A stretch of DNA of 64,000 bases from Desmodesmus armatus (Eukaryota > Chlorophyta > Chlorophyceae > Sphaeropleales > Scenedesmaceae), in assembly GCA_007449985.2 (NCBI GenBank), contig VIIQ02000010.1, positions 62,001 to 126,000 on the forward strand, written 5' to 3'. The position numbers were made by a program, and so were the translations under genes. Under the pieces are notes generated by a model. It did no database searches and had not been told where the DNA came from. It saw nothing but the letters and a program-made list of their open reading frames with translations. Of the stretch, positions 18,797 to 30,800 are shown piece by piece (the first letter of the stretch is position 1; each line of letters starts with the position of its first letter).

Positions 18797-21373
18797 AGGG
18801 GTGTGTCACGCATTGTGTGTGTGTGTGTGTGTGCGTGTGTGTTGCTGCCGGCTGTATCCGGCAATGCTGTTGGTATGTTGGCTCCTGCCGGCTGGCATGG
18901 TGTAGACTTAGACAGGGGCAGAAGCGCGGGAGGGGGGGGAGTTGGGAGGCGGGAGGGGGAAAGGGCAGCAGCGCGCGGGGGGGGGGGGGGCAGCAGCGCG
19001 GGGGGGGGGGGGGGGGGGGAGCATGCAGGGTCTGAGGGATGAGCGCCACTCATCTGCGGCAACAGCTGGTGGGCCAGTCAATGCTGAGAGGTGGTGGCAG
19101 TGCAGGAAGAACAGATATGTGGTGAGCAGCATGTTGTTAAACTCAAAAGTTGTTTCCTGCCTGGGCATGTTGCTCGGTAGTGTTGTTTGCATACGCTCAG
19201 GTGTGTGGACAGCTGTGTGTGTCAGCCCTGCGACAAGTCACTGTGTGCAATTGTATCTGCAGACATGAGTGCTTATGTAATCTCACAATGCACGGGGGCT
19301 GCTCATGCAACTGTCTGAAGTCACACCTGCCAGCAGCAGCTGTAGTGTCACCGCCTTGAGGTTTACCTAACGCATCGCCCCGCCCGAACTTCAGGTGAGC
19401 TGTTTTCAACAGCTGCCACATGGCACAGCACCCGTACGTATGTCGTTCACTTCATTTTGCACACAGATACAGTCTTTAAATTCACAGCAAGCTTGACAGA
19501 ATGTACACCCCCACACCCACCACAGCAAGAAGCAACTACTGTGCACGAAGTCCTCAGCAAGAAACATCACAGCAGGCCTACCCAAAGGCACAGACTGACG
19601 TGTGTACGGTGGTTTACCAATGCTGCGTCACAGTCTACGTCTCTCTCACACTCGGTATTGGCCATGGACAGTACTTCTGTCACACTCAAAACCACAATGC
19701 CAACGCCACCACCAACAGTCAAGGAAAGGAGGCTGGCGGTGCATCCGCCACAGCAGCACAAGGCACACCACAGCCCCAAGATGGAGTGGCCACGTGATAC
19801 CACACTGCCTTGGGAAGGGAGGAACGCAGCCTAACACACCCACAGGAAACGTGCACGTACGTGGTATCAGACATCAACAGCGGGCTACTCCAGCACTTAA
19901 CAGAAAACAAGCCACAAGGCTCACGGCTCAACATCAGGGCAGATGACATCTGAAAGCAGACACACCTGCTGCTGTGAATCTTACCAACTCAGTGCATCGT
20001 GCCCTTCAGCACACAGCACATACCACAAACCCCTGCTCCTCACCATCTGCAGCGCGTCACTATGTAAAATCTCCCAAGTACATTCTCACAAACTGCACTG
20101 ACAGGTCATTCGGCAGCTCCCTCGTCCACTCCAGGGATCATACGTGTTTGCCAAGCATTCAGGTACACAGCCAGCCGTATTTCCACACATGAACAAGCCC
20201 ATGGCAGTATGGCATAACTTTCAGAGGGCCCAATCCAGAAGCCTACATGGGCAGTACCCATGTGCATTGTGATGCCGCAAGAAACACAGTCTGCAGTATT
20301 CACAAGTAGGATAGGAACCCGCCTACTGGCATACAAGCAAACAGGGAACCCTAGTGCCAGGAAGTCAAGAGGCAAGCCTCATCCACAGACCACATGCCGC
20401 GCACCACCATCCCAGGAGGACAGGACAATTGAGTGGCCAACCCAGAAATTGCAGTGCAATGCCTCCAGAGACACAATTCCAACCCCAGCCTCGATGTTTT
20501 GCTTCTCTGCCACCCTGCACCAGCTGCTGCTGAACTGTTTCTTTCAGAGTTGAGTGCCAAGGCCAGGAGGCCACATGTGCAGGGCATTCACGGCAGCAAC
20601 AACAAGCCCGTGATGGGCTGAACCCCTAGACAACGACAGCGGTCACGGAACATACAATGACACTCAACTACATAGAACGTAAGACACACTTGCTTCACTG
20701 CACATACATAAGCACCCACATGAATCCAAAGTGCGACATTGCTGCCAAAGCAGCAGTACACAGCACAAGTGTGAACTTCAAATTTGTGGCTGCACAGCAA
20801 CTCACAACACCCATCAAGGCTTGTGTCACATGCGGTAAGTGCATACACCTTACAACTGCAACCTGCCTGCTTGGAGGCCCCATACAGTAGGCACAACCAC
20901 GCAGGTCCCTGGACCTCCCCAGTGCACATGTGCGCCTCTTCTGACACTGCACCTGTCAGCTAGCTGCTGCTGCTCCCACACACTGCCTGATGCAAGCCCC
21001 CCCCCAACTGCCTTGGACAGGGTTGGACCTGGGGGGGGGGGGGGGGGGATATAAGGCCCCGCACAGCCCCAGCACATGGCCTACTGAAGAAAACCCTTCA
21101 GGCCCAGAAGTGGCAAATGTTTCTTCTATTTCTGCCGAGTGGCCACATTTCCTGACCGACACATGATGGGTTGGATTCCTGGGACGGGAGCCCAAGGCAT
21201 AAGCTCAACATCTTGTTCACAACAGCTTGTCATGAACACAACCCAACATGCGCCGTCATCCCACAAGGGGCCTATCAATGCGTGTACCTGCAGACACTGT
21301 TCCATGTCCCCACGATGGCAAGTGCAATGCCATGACAAGTCCCAACTGCACACCCCGACTTGGGGTTGAACCT
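18797..21373. other. Region without a supported gene
   Basis: The first few hundred bases hold TG repeats and long G runs (18820-19020) and probably the 3' UTR of the WD40-like gene. Beyond ~19400 there are many short frames on both strands but no family motif, no coherent splice chain and no strong codon pattern. An AT-containing GATATAAGG follows a 15-base G run at ~21030-21055. I see nothing else to support here. Confidence 0.45.
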
Positions 21374-22828
21374 CTACACATCGCCGACAGGCTTCCCCTC
21401 CTCAATATCAGGCTGAGCCGCCTGTGCTGCCGCCGCTGCCGCCTGGGCCTCATCCCGCTGCCTGAACATCCGCTTCTTGTACACATGCGTCAGCACAAAC
21501 TGGACCGGAAGCGCCAGCAGCAGCGGGCCGAACCCCAGCACAGCTGCTGCAATCATGGCACTACGGGTATGAACAGAACCAGGATGCAGCTTGACTGCGA
21601 TGGCTATAGCGGAGCCAGCAGTCATGATTGTGAGGGCTAGGGCCCATGTGAGGGAGATAGCCAGGGCCATGCGGCGCATGAGCGGTAGGCGAGCGACGTG
21701 GTCTGGTACGCGGTCCCGCACCGAGTGCATCACAAAGTTGTTGGTGCAAGGGAGGATGATGGTGGCCTGCATGCATGCAGGAAATGTCAGCACGCAGCAG
21801 ACATGCATTGTTGAGTGACCTTTCAACAAAAGGTGTGGGATGTGTAGGAGGGCTTGGCAGTGAGGGGTTGTTCTGGTCGGCGGGGAACAGACAGTGGGGC
21901 CAGGCAATGGTGCTTGTACTGAGTTTGATGGTCAGCACAATAGGCAGCTGGGGGAAACGGCTCAACCCAATTGTGGGTACTTTTGCTGCCTGAACTGCGC
22001 TACGGCCGGGAGTTGCGCTCTCCATGGTGCCAAGCTGCTGCTTGCATAATTCCTGTCATCTATGTGAAAGGACTGTCTGTAGCAGTGCAAAGTGCGATCC
22101 TGTAGGTGTACCCTTTTCAACCACCCAGCCCAACAGCCCAGCGGTACTCACCCACATGAAGCATGCATTGGCTGCATTTGTCAGCAGCCCCGCCTCCAAG
22201 ATCAGCCAGTCACGTGCAAACAGTGCCAGCAGGATCATGCTGCCATACAGGGCAAGGTTGAACAGGTCGTAGGGCTTGGGGAAAACCTGCAGGAGGGATG
22301 GCACAGCATGAACACAGGCAGGGGAAGGCAGGGTGGGGTCTAGATAAGTTGGCGGGGAGACACCCCACACGTATAGTATCACATACAACTGGCAAGGCTC
22401 CGTAGCTGCTGCAGCCCACAACGCAGTGTGACCTCTACAAACTGTTGAGGGCTGCTGAACAACTGCTGGCAAAGCATGCACACTGCACCGTGGAGCGTTA
22501 GCAGCTGGTGACCCTTGTCACCAGCCCTGCACCGCACCTTGACATAGCCTGCCTTGTAACAGTAGAAGCTGAACAGGATGAACAGGCACACCAGTCCCGT
22601 GCATATTGCAGCTGCCACCAAAATATTGATACTTTGGAGCACGCTGATCAGCACCAGTGGCAGGAATGTGACATAGTGCAAGTTGCCAGCAAGCACCCGC
22701 AGAAACCTCTTCCGACAGGGTTCAGGAGCCTGCGACTGCGGCACTGGTGAATTAGAACTCTGATCTGTGACTGCAGTGTCCTTGTGGTCCCCTGCCTCCT
22801 CAACCAAGGCTTGTTTGTGTGTTGCCAT
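21374..22828 (-). CDS. Multi-pass membrane protein of unknown family, ~272 aa
   Basis: Exons, in reading order: 22828-22538, 22286-22152, 21766-21374 (97 + 45 + 130 codons, all phase 0, then stop). The start has a hydrophilic ~40-residue head (MATHKQALVEEAGDHKD), then hydrophobic segments around residues 47-65 and 70-88, two across exon 2 (LFNLALYGSMILLALFA and ILEAGLLTNAANACFMW) and two in exon 3 (ALAISLTWALALTIMTAG, MIAAAVLGFGPLLLALPV). The C-terminal tail is basic, then Ala/Gln-rich and acidic. That gives about six membrane spans. I recognise no transporter or enzyme signature. Donors and acceptors are canonical, and the length and clean splicing make a real gene likely. Confidence 0.75.
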
Positions 22829-24383
22829 CTGCTGCTGCTACTGTGTACTGGTGTTGGTGTGATATTGGCTCTACTGAGGTAAATCTGCCACACCAGATCA
22901 AAATACTTGTGAAAGTGCTCCGCCTGGTCTGTGATGACGTAGATACAGCTTGAACTGGTCAGTCACCCGGGGTGTCGGAACCTTGTCGATCCTTGGAACC
23001 TTGCTGGAAGTCGGAGTCGGAGCGATCGTGTCAAGCTTGGTGCCACTGGTTTGATGAAGACGGTATGTATAAATCCTTTTAAACCCTTAAAGCAATCTCA
23101 AACAACCGGCGATTATTTATTTGATGAAGTGAAGTGACATGTGAAGTGTGACGGACACCCACGACAAACACAACCGCAGCAGCACACAGGCAATTGGCGT
23201 GTGCACACCCAACCGCCTCAAAGGATAGGCTTCCCGTCGCGGGGTCTCGTCAAAAAGCCTGAACCCTTTCACCCCTCCTCACGTGACGGGGGTTTCATGC
23301 ACCAGGCTTCCCTGTTGGGTCCATGACATCATGCGATTGGCATCCATTCAAGTGGTATGTGGAATGTTTCCCCTGCCCTCCAAACATCCTGCAGCTTCAA
23401 GACTTCAAGAGGCCCTCACAGTTTTGCTTCCGCCTCTGCTGATGGGGCCACAGCAGCAGGGGCAGGCCCCTGAGCTTGACAATTTTCTAGCTGACACCGC
23501 GACGATGCTTGGTCGATGACTACAGTATAATATCATCACTGACCCTCGCAGCACTCAAATAATACGAATTCACACTGTGCTAGTGCCACAGCTGCCCAGT
23601 CAACTCAACCAGTTACATAATTGCTTCCTGGGATAAGCAGGCAGACCTAGCCGGACACGGCAGCACACACGCTCTAGTGTGCAGCAGGTGCATAACGTAC
23701 CAAGCCAAAGTCACAATCACTTCCAGGAACCACAGTCATAACCACACCTCCCTGAACCGTAACATGCCAGGAAGCCTGCAGGCGACTACATGTTGGGCAA
23801 GCCCTCTGCAGAATCTTGAATCTTGTGACATGCAGGGAGCCTGGCCCTCCACTGGCAGTTGGCTCCTGGGCCAGAAGGGCAGGAACTCCTACCAGCTGGA
23901 CCCACCCTGAACCATGCCTTGGCTCCCGTACACGGTCTACCTACTGGGTAGATGATGTAGTGCAGCAGGACACACCTTCAGAGCAGCAAGCAGCGTAGAC
24001 AAGTGCCTTGAAGCAGCAGACATTGCGGGCTGCAGATCACACAGCAGAGGACACCATCATGCGCAATGGGCGCCGCCCATTCGGCAACAGATCTGTTTTA
24101 GGACAGACAAGCTATGCCAGCACCAACAGCACTCATTGCAGCGATCACATGCCAGCTCAGCAGCAGCAACAGGCTCTGCCTCTTGCCACAAGGGTGCAGC
24201 CATATCAAGGGCCACGCTGACAGTACCACATGTGGGTGCTGGCACTGGCCTCACCCACACCACCACACATGCTGTGCATGCTGTGCAAGTGCACGTGGCC
24301 AGATATATCACATGGACGAGCAGACTGTTCACGACATCCTTGTTGCCCTCCGACATTGCTGTTCAATCTTCCTGCAAGGCGCT
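22829..24383. other. Intergenic region upstream of the membrane-protein gene
   Basis: Between the start of the membrane-protein gene (22828, minus) and the GST stop (24384). It holds short unconvincing frames and an A/T-richer patch at ~23060-23130, a possible promoter area for the minus-strand gene. No RNA gene or repeat was recognised. Confidence 0.4.
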
Positions 24384-26943
24384 TCATTCCCTGGCCTTGA
24401 AGCCCTTGTTGCGGATCTCATCATCCTCCTTGCTGCAGGACACCAACAGGGAACACCAGCAGGAAACAAGGAACATTATCAGGGCCAGCACACTCACATA
24501 AAGCCAAGGGCTGCAACCACTTGCATGAGGGATGCTTGCCAATACGCCTGGCCACGGCCGTGTGCTGGACTAATTGATTGCATGCGTGGATCCTGCTTTT
24601 GATTAGCGCAGTCGCACACAAGCCCTGCGCTGTTCCAGCTGGTGGCCGGCTGCCTTGCTGTCGAAACACCCAAATACAACGCCACAGACCCGATGCCCAG
24701 CAATATGACAGTATAACTGTCATGCAGACAGCATCATGGGGTATCCCACACCATTAGGCCCGCACCTGTAGAAAGCTGCAACCTCGGGCACGTTGGCAAT
24801 GCTGTTGCGGAACTCCTTGAGCACTGGGAAGGAGTCCAGCAGGTCGGTGGGCAGGCCTGATGCAAGCAAGGTGTGGGAAGCAACACAGACACAGGTTGTT
24901 TGGGTGCGGGTATGGCCTAACCACACTCTGAGCATGCGCACATGTGCCGCATCAGCACACCCTGACAGTGTCAGGGCCCAACGACAGAGTGTTGTTGATA
25001 AGGATGAGATTGCTGCGAGGCAACAGCGGGAGTATTTGAGAAGTACTGATTCAGAATCATGTCACATCACAGAAGTGCACTCTGGAATGACACGAACTTT
25101 TGGGACGTGACATCTGATAGGCCAGTAACAACTCCCCAATATCTGATGCAGCAGTGCCCCAGTTGTCTCACCATCCAGCCAGCCGCACTGCAGGGCACTG
25201 AGCTGACAGAACACTGCCAGGTCACCGTGGGTCAACTTGTCACCAGTGATGAACTTGCCGGGCCGGGACCCCTGCACATGCGAGGGCGGGACACATCAAA
25301 GAGGGGCTGACGCACTGTGGACACATCAAAGAGGGGCTGACGCACTGTGGTTTACTCTGTTGGGGAAGGGAGCGCTAAGGGCTCTGTGCCCCATCCCACA
25401 CTGCCTCACCTGCGTCCTTGCATGGGTGTGCAAGGGTGCGGCAAAATACACTGCCCGTCCTGCTGACTAAGAACAACACTGGCACTGTCGTATTCTGGCT
25501 GCTGCTGACAAGCTCAATGACAACGCATCGGCATTGAGTTCAGCAAACCACAAAGTCACACTGCACACAACAGATGCTGCACAGCTGCCAACGTGCGTCA
25601 GCAAGGCTGCCACCCGCAATACTGTCCCCACCCCCCACACATATCTGCTCATGTGCCCACCCCCTTGTAAGCCCGGTGCTCACCACCAGCTTTTCCAGCA
25701 GCTTGAGCCTGTCCCCCAGTGCTCCTGCCACCAGCTCCTGGCGGGCCTTCACCTTCTCATCACCATCCTGGATGCGCATCGTGGGGGCACTGCAGGCAGC
25801 AACACACACGACAGGCACATGCTCTGCCTCTGCATGGCCAGTATGCTCACTGTCATGACACAATACATCAGCACGCACTCATGCAAGTCACCCACACCAG
25901 CAATGAGCTCCCTGAGGCAATTGCGGCGCGCATAACACGCTTGACGACAATTCAACACTGTGCACATGGCTATGGGGCGGAAGCTAGCAAGCACACATGC
26001 ACAGGGCAGATGATGACAGCCAGCCTGTTGTGCACCCACATTGTCTGCCATACATCCTCACAGAAGAAGTAGGCCTGGTCCGCCAGTGCTGCAGTCAAGG
26101 GGTCCTCAGGCAGGATGCCTGTCAGCTTGGCAACATAGCGGTCTGCACCAGCACAACAGCAGCAACATCAGCAGCAGTAGTAGCCAGCATGGTGACCCTT
26201 CTTGCAGTTATCAGACATCGACCGGATATGCAAGCTGCACTGCATTGTGCCCTCTGTGAAAGGGATCAAAAAACCTCATGCAGGGCTCACTGGCCCTTGT
26301 GCATTCTTTTTGCATGAGGGTGTGCGCTGCATCACCTTTTGCACACCATGGCGAACAGATCAAGCTGGGCTGGTGAACGGCCCGCACAGCCAGCTTCATA
26401 GAGGATCACAAGCCCCGTGCCGTTTGCATGATGCAGCTGCAGTGTTCTCCGCAGGTTCGGAAGAAAACAAGCATGCAGACCATGCGGTGCAGCTAGCACC
26501 GTGCTAGCACCAGTAGTAGCATGGCAGTGTGTGACAGGTGCACCTACCAATGGCTGCGCTCTGTGCTATGTACTTGCCATCCTCCACCTCCAGCACAGGC
26601 AGCTGGCCAAAGGGCAGTGCTGCCTTCAGGTCGCCATTGCTGCGCCACTCGTCAAAGGTGAACCTCTTGTCCTGCAGGCATGAAGGCAGAACGCAGCACA
26701 TGAGTGGGAGGCGGATGGTACCTTGGAGAGAGCCTGCATGAGTGCTGGTTGTACAACTGGGCGCTCAAACGACCTCGCAGGTGTCTTCATGCCAAACTGC
26801 AAGCTGAGATGGGAAAAGACGAAGTAGGCTGCATGCAGACCAGCTGCTTGCCGTACCTCAAACTCCTTGCCAGAGATGCTGAACATCAGCCGGGCACACT
26901 CTGCACGGCCTGGAAGGGCGAAGTAGATGAGCTTGGGGGCCAT
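24384..26943 (-). CDS. Glutathione S-transferase, sigma-like class, 219 aa
   Basis: Exons in order: 26943-26857, 26671-26548, 26142-26040, 25789-25684, 25271-25172, 24856-24766, 24432-24384; 660 bp, with all phases agreeing. The N-terminal thioredoxin fold begins MAPKLIYFALPGRAECARL, with the Tyr7 that activates glutathione in this class. LPFGQLPVLEVEDGKYIAQS gives the cis-Pro and the glutathione-binding Gln-Ser pair. The helical domain runs from AKLTGILPEDPL through the H-site, with the fold-stabilising motif THGDLAVF, and ends VPEVAAFY then SKEDDEIRNKGFKARE. The enzyme would conjugate glutathione to electrophiles or reduce peroxides in the cytosol. An in-frame stretch at ~25911-25875 looks like an exon but breaks phase, and skipping it restores the expected sequence. 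Confidence 0.9.
25289..25350. repeat. 31-bp tandem duplication in a GST intron
   Basis: ACACATCAAAGAGGGGCTGA and the following 11 bases occur twice back to back, just upstream of the exon starting at 25271 (minus-strand gene). One of several short perfect tandem duplications in the window. Confidence 0.85.
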
Positions 26944-27806
26944 GGCTGTGTGATCTGTACACCCAACACTGTCAGTTGATGGCTGGACGAGCAGTAGATC
27001 GTGTGATCTATCGACAAGAAGTATCCCGACACTACAGGTGACAAGCAATGGTGAGCCTGGCGAAGCAGGTGTAATTGCAGTGCTGATTACATGGAGTCAA
27101 GCAGGAGCTTTTATGGCTGGCATCTGTACGTTACATGGGTTTCGTAATCCACGCCTAATCAAATTCGAGCACAGTTGTGTCAAACAACACACATGCGTTA
27201 GCTGCAGGTCGTGCTTCACCATGCATAGGCCATCTCAAATATCTCCATGCCACACATGCTGATCAGCAAGAGACAAACAGGGGCACACTGGCTTGCCAGC
27301 CTGGCATGGCATATTCTTGGCAAGGATGAAGTCTGCATGTTGAGGTCAGCGTTCTGTTTGGGAATGTGCGTCAGTGCCGCCCAAGGCATGATGGCACAAC
27401 TGCGCAGTTGGGTTGACAGGGGGTGGTGGCTTGCTGTGTTGGTGAGGGGGGGTCGGAGGGGCGCAGGGTGCAGTCTGCTCAGGACACAGCTGTGGGGTTG
27501 TAGTCCAAACTGGCCTACCCTTAGCGTTGACTGGCCAACGTGAAGTGACCAGCACCCTGTCACAGGGTGGTGGGTGCAACTTGCAACAGTCCCACAACTT
27601 AGGTTGAGGGAAAGGGGGTTCCGGAAAAGGACTCGGAGCGATGACGATCTGCACAGGGAGCACAGGGAGGGCTGCACGACATGGGCTAGTCAAGACAACC
27701 CTTGCCATGTTGGGCGCTGCAAAGTTGTTACATGCTGCTGGTCGGGATCATTTGATGCAAACATCATTTGGTGCGGGCAGCACCAGCCAGGAGCCGTTGT
27801 ACACCA
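26944..27806. other. Intergenic: GST promoter side and kinesin 3' side
   Basis: 863 bp between the GST start (26943) and the kinesin stop (27807), both on the minus strand. No coding or RNA feature is supported. It must contain the GST promoter and the kinesin 3' UTR. Confidence 0.5.
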
Positions 27807-30800
27807 TCACGCCCGCCTCTGCACTGCTGACGGTGCCCCAGGCTGCCGAGCACCCAGCAGCTTGCTGGTGTGCTTCTTGGCTGCATAGAATGCTGCACTG
27901 CTGGGGTCTCCTGCTGCTGCTGCCTTGCGTGCCAGCTCAGCCTTCTCAAAGGCCTCTGAGGGGTCCAGGTCAGCATCAGCCTCATCAGCATAACCGCCAC
28001 GGGGGCTGACGGACCCTGTCTGCCAGGCGGCAGCAGCCTGCAGGAGAAGCACATCAAACAGGCAAGCATGCGTCATTTGCACTAGCACAACTGACACACA
28101 CATTGGGTAAATTGGCCCTCTCCATGAACATCCCTCATGTCAACTGCAGCCTGCTGTTTTTTCAAAGCCACGCCTTGAACTGCCTTCTGTCAGGGCGCCT
28201 TCTGTGAAGTATCTGCTGTCAGACACCCTGGCACAAAGACTGAACATTGCCTCACCTGCTGCCCCTGATGAGCCGCCCACGAGTCAAAGCCTGCCAGCAG
28301 CGCCTGCTTGGCTGCAGCCAGCCCCTCAACGGCAGCATCGCAGCTGCCACGGACCTCACCCAGGCTCTCAAACAGCGTGCGGTACCTGCACACCACACAA
28401 CAGTCAATGGTTAGGTTTCAGAATGAGGGAGCTGCAGGCTGATGCGGCTCAGGGGACCAAGCTTCATCTGTCAAATCCAGCATAAGTTAAGCAGCTGCTG
28501 TCTGTGACACACTGCCCACCGCTGCTGTCACTGCCACAGCACTCAAAAGCAGGACACATCATGGTGTCCCCCCCCCGCCCCCTACTTGTTGCTTTGATAG
28601 CACCTGCTGGGAGCAGCAACCCCCTCAATATCCATCCACTGCACACCCAAAAGACCCGAAACCCACAAATTAATTTGCTCAAATCCGCAAGGCATATCTT
28701 CACCATCTCACTGCACCCATGTGAAAGCAGAGAGCCCCAGGCAGCAGTGCAGGCTTTGTTGTGTGCCGCCCTCACCCCACCCCAACCCCAAACAAAACCC
28801 TTATCAAAGTGCCTGGTGATGGTAGGTACCGACCTGGCTTTGGCTGCCTTTAGCTGCTGCATCAGCTGGTGCTGCTCGTCATCCAGCACGCCTGGCTCCA
28901 CACCACTGCTGCCTGCTGCCGCTGCTGCCTGCCTCTTGGCCTCCAGCTGCTGCGTGATGCCGTCAATGTCTGCCTTGGCGGCATTGACCTCCACACCCCC
29001 ATCCTGCAAGTTCAGCATGCCCAACAGCCTCTGGATCCAGTTGGGCGACAGTCTGTCTCCTTGATATGCCATACGGTTGCAGTTGGCTGTGAGGGGACAG
29101 CTTCTGGGCTAGCAAGCCAAGCCACAAGCATTCTTCCCTTCTTTGGTTGGTTGATTCCCTGCAAGGACAAGAGGCCACACCGTGCAGTGCATCGCAGCAC
29201 CTGATACAGCCAACCAAATCAAGCCCCGCTCTCACCTTGAGCTCCTGCTTCAGCTGGGCCACCAGCTGCTGCTGCTGCCGTACCGCCTCTGCCTGCTGCA
29301 CGCCCTGCGCCACTGCATGCTTGTACTTGCTGAACAGTGCATTGCGGTCGACGTCGGCACCAAAGTCTGCCGTGGTGTCTGCCAAAGCAGCCGACCCTGC
29401 AGTGCCAGGCCTCGCAGACTGCTGTGTGGCAGGCCGCTGCAGCTGCTGCTGCTGCTGAACCTGCTGCTGCTGCTGCTGCTGTTGCTTGGACTGGCTGGTG
29501 AAGTGTGCAGTGCGTGGTGTGGGGCTGTTGCTGCTGCTCAGGCCAGCGGCTGCAGCGGCTGCTGCAAGTGGTGCTGCCGTGGCGGCTTGAGGCAACGCAT
29601 GGCTACCAGCTGGTAGAGTAGTGGATGGCCGCGCAAACAGGGGTGCTGCAGGCGGCACGACAGCACGAGTGACTTGAATATGCAGCGAGCGCAGCAAACC
29701 AAACCAAAGCGCTGGAAAAGCACATCATCCCGAAAACATATGTCATATATCCCGAAAACGTGTGTCATATCATGACAACACAGGGTAATAAGGACAGGGC
29801 TGTGTCTTAGCAAAGCGAAGCTCGTATGCACGCAGCTGCAGTCTTTGCACAGGCTTGGACACTTACCAGTGCCCACACAGAACCCGCCACTGGCTGCTGC
29901 GTCCACATCCCCGACACCAGCAGCATCCAGGTCCTCTCCACCTCCCTGCAGGCACAGCACCACCAAAATACCCACTTCTCCTTACACCTGCCGTCTCCTC
30001 AAACAGCCACTAGCCGCATATTGATCGGCCAGCTAGCTGCCTGCATGCCGCAGAGCAGCCTGCTGGAACAGCCGTCAGACTCATGATGATTGTGATGGAG
30101 CCGGCAGCTGCCCCCACGCAACAGCTGGTTGCAAGTCATGTTGCAAAACACTACAATCTGCATCAACACGAACCACACCACGTCAATCCACAGTGGGACA
30201 TGCATCCAAGCCTGTCATGGCCTGCAAGGTGACAATGCTGCTTACCGCCCCAGCTGCCGAGTGTTGCGACGTCCTGGCGGGGTCACCCTGTGCCGCAGCC
30301 TGCGCCCAGCTGCTGCTGACAGCCTTGAAGGCCTTGTATGTCTCACGGATGCGCTTCAGGCTGTCTGTCGGCAGCTCGTCTATCTCGGCAGAACCTGTGA
30401 CAGGAGGGTGGAGCGAGCAAGGTCGACGGGCCAACAGAGGACAGCTGTCAGCACAGGATGTCAGCACACAGGACCGTCACCCCAGACAAGAGTGCAGTTT
30501 CTCAGCCGCACACCAGCAACGTATGCCCTGCTATCTGGCAGTTGCTGATTTGCATGATTTTGGTGACAAGGGAACCACCCTCCCCATGGCACCATTGCCA
30601 ACACTCTGATGCAAGGTGCTGCTTTTGCCTGCACCAGCAGACCTGCAGCCCATGGTGGGCCCCCTCCGCACCGATCTGAGACAACAGCACCACCGCCTGC
30701 AACTCCAAGCTACCCATCTGATAGGCCACATGTACGACACGCCCCCTCCCTGACGTGCCATCCGTCCAGCATCGTCATGCATGCTCTTTGCATGCTCTGA

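Noticed and set aside
19457..19946. Two overlapping ~115-125-codon ORFs downstream of the WD40-like gene
   Set aside because: No family signal, no splice context, and no codon pattern like that of neighbouring genes.
21030..21060. GATATAAGG as a TATA box
   Set aside because: There is no plus-strand gene downstream; the nearest gene is on the opposite strand.
25875..25911. Extra GST exon reading ELIAGVGDLH after a CAG acceptor
   Set aside because: Including it breaks the frame with the preceding exon. Joining 26040 directly to 25789 keeps phase and gives the expected EDVWQTIAPTMRI sequence.
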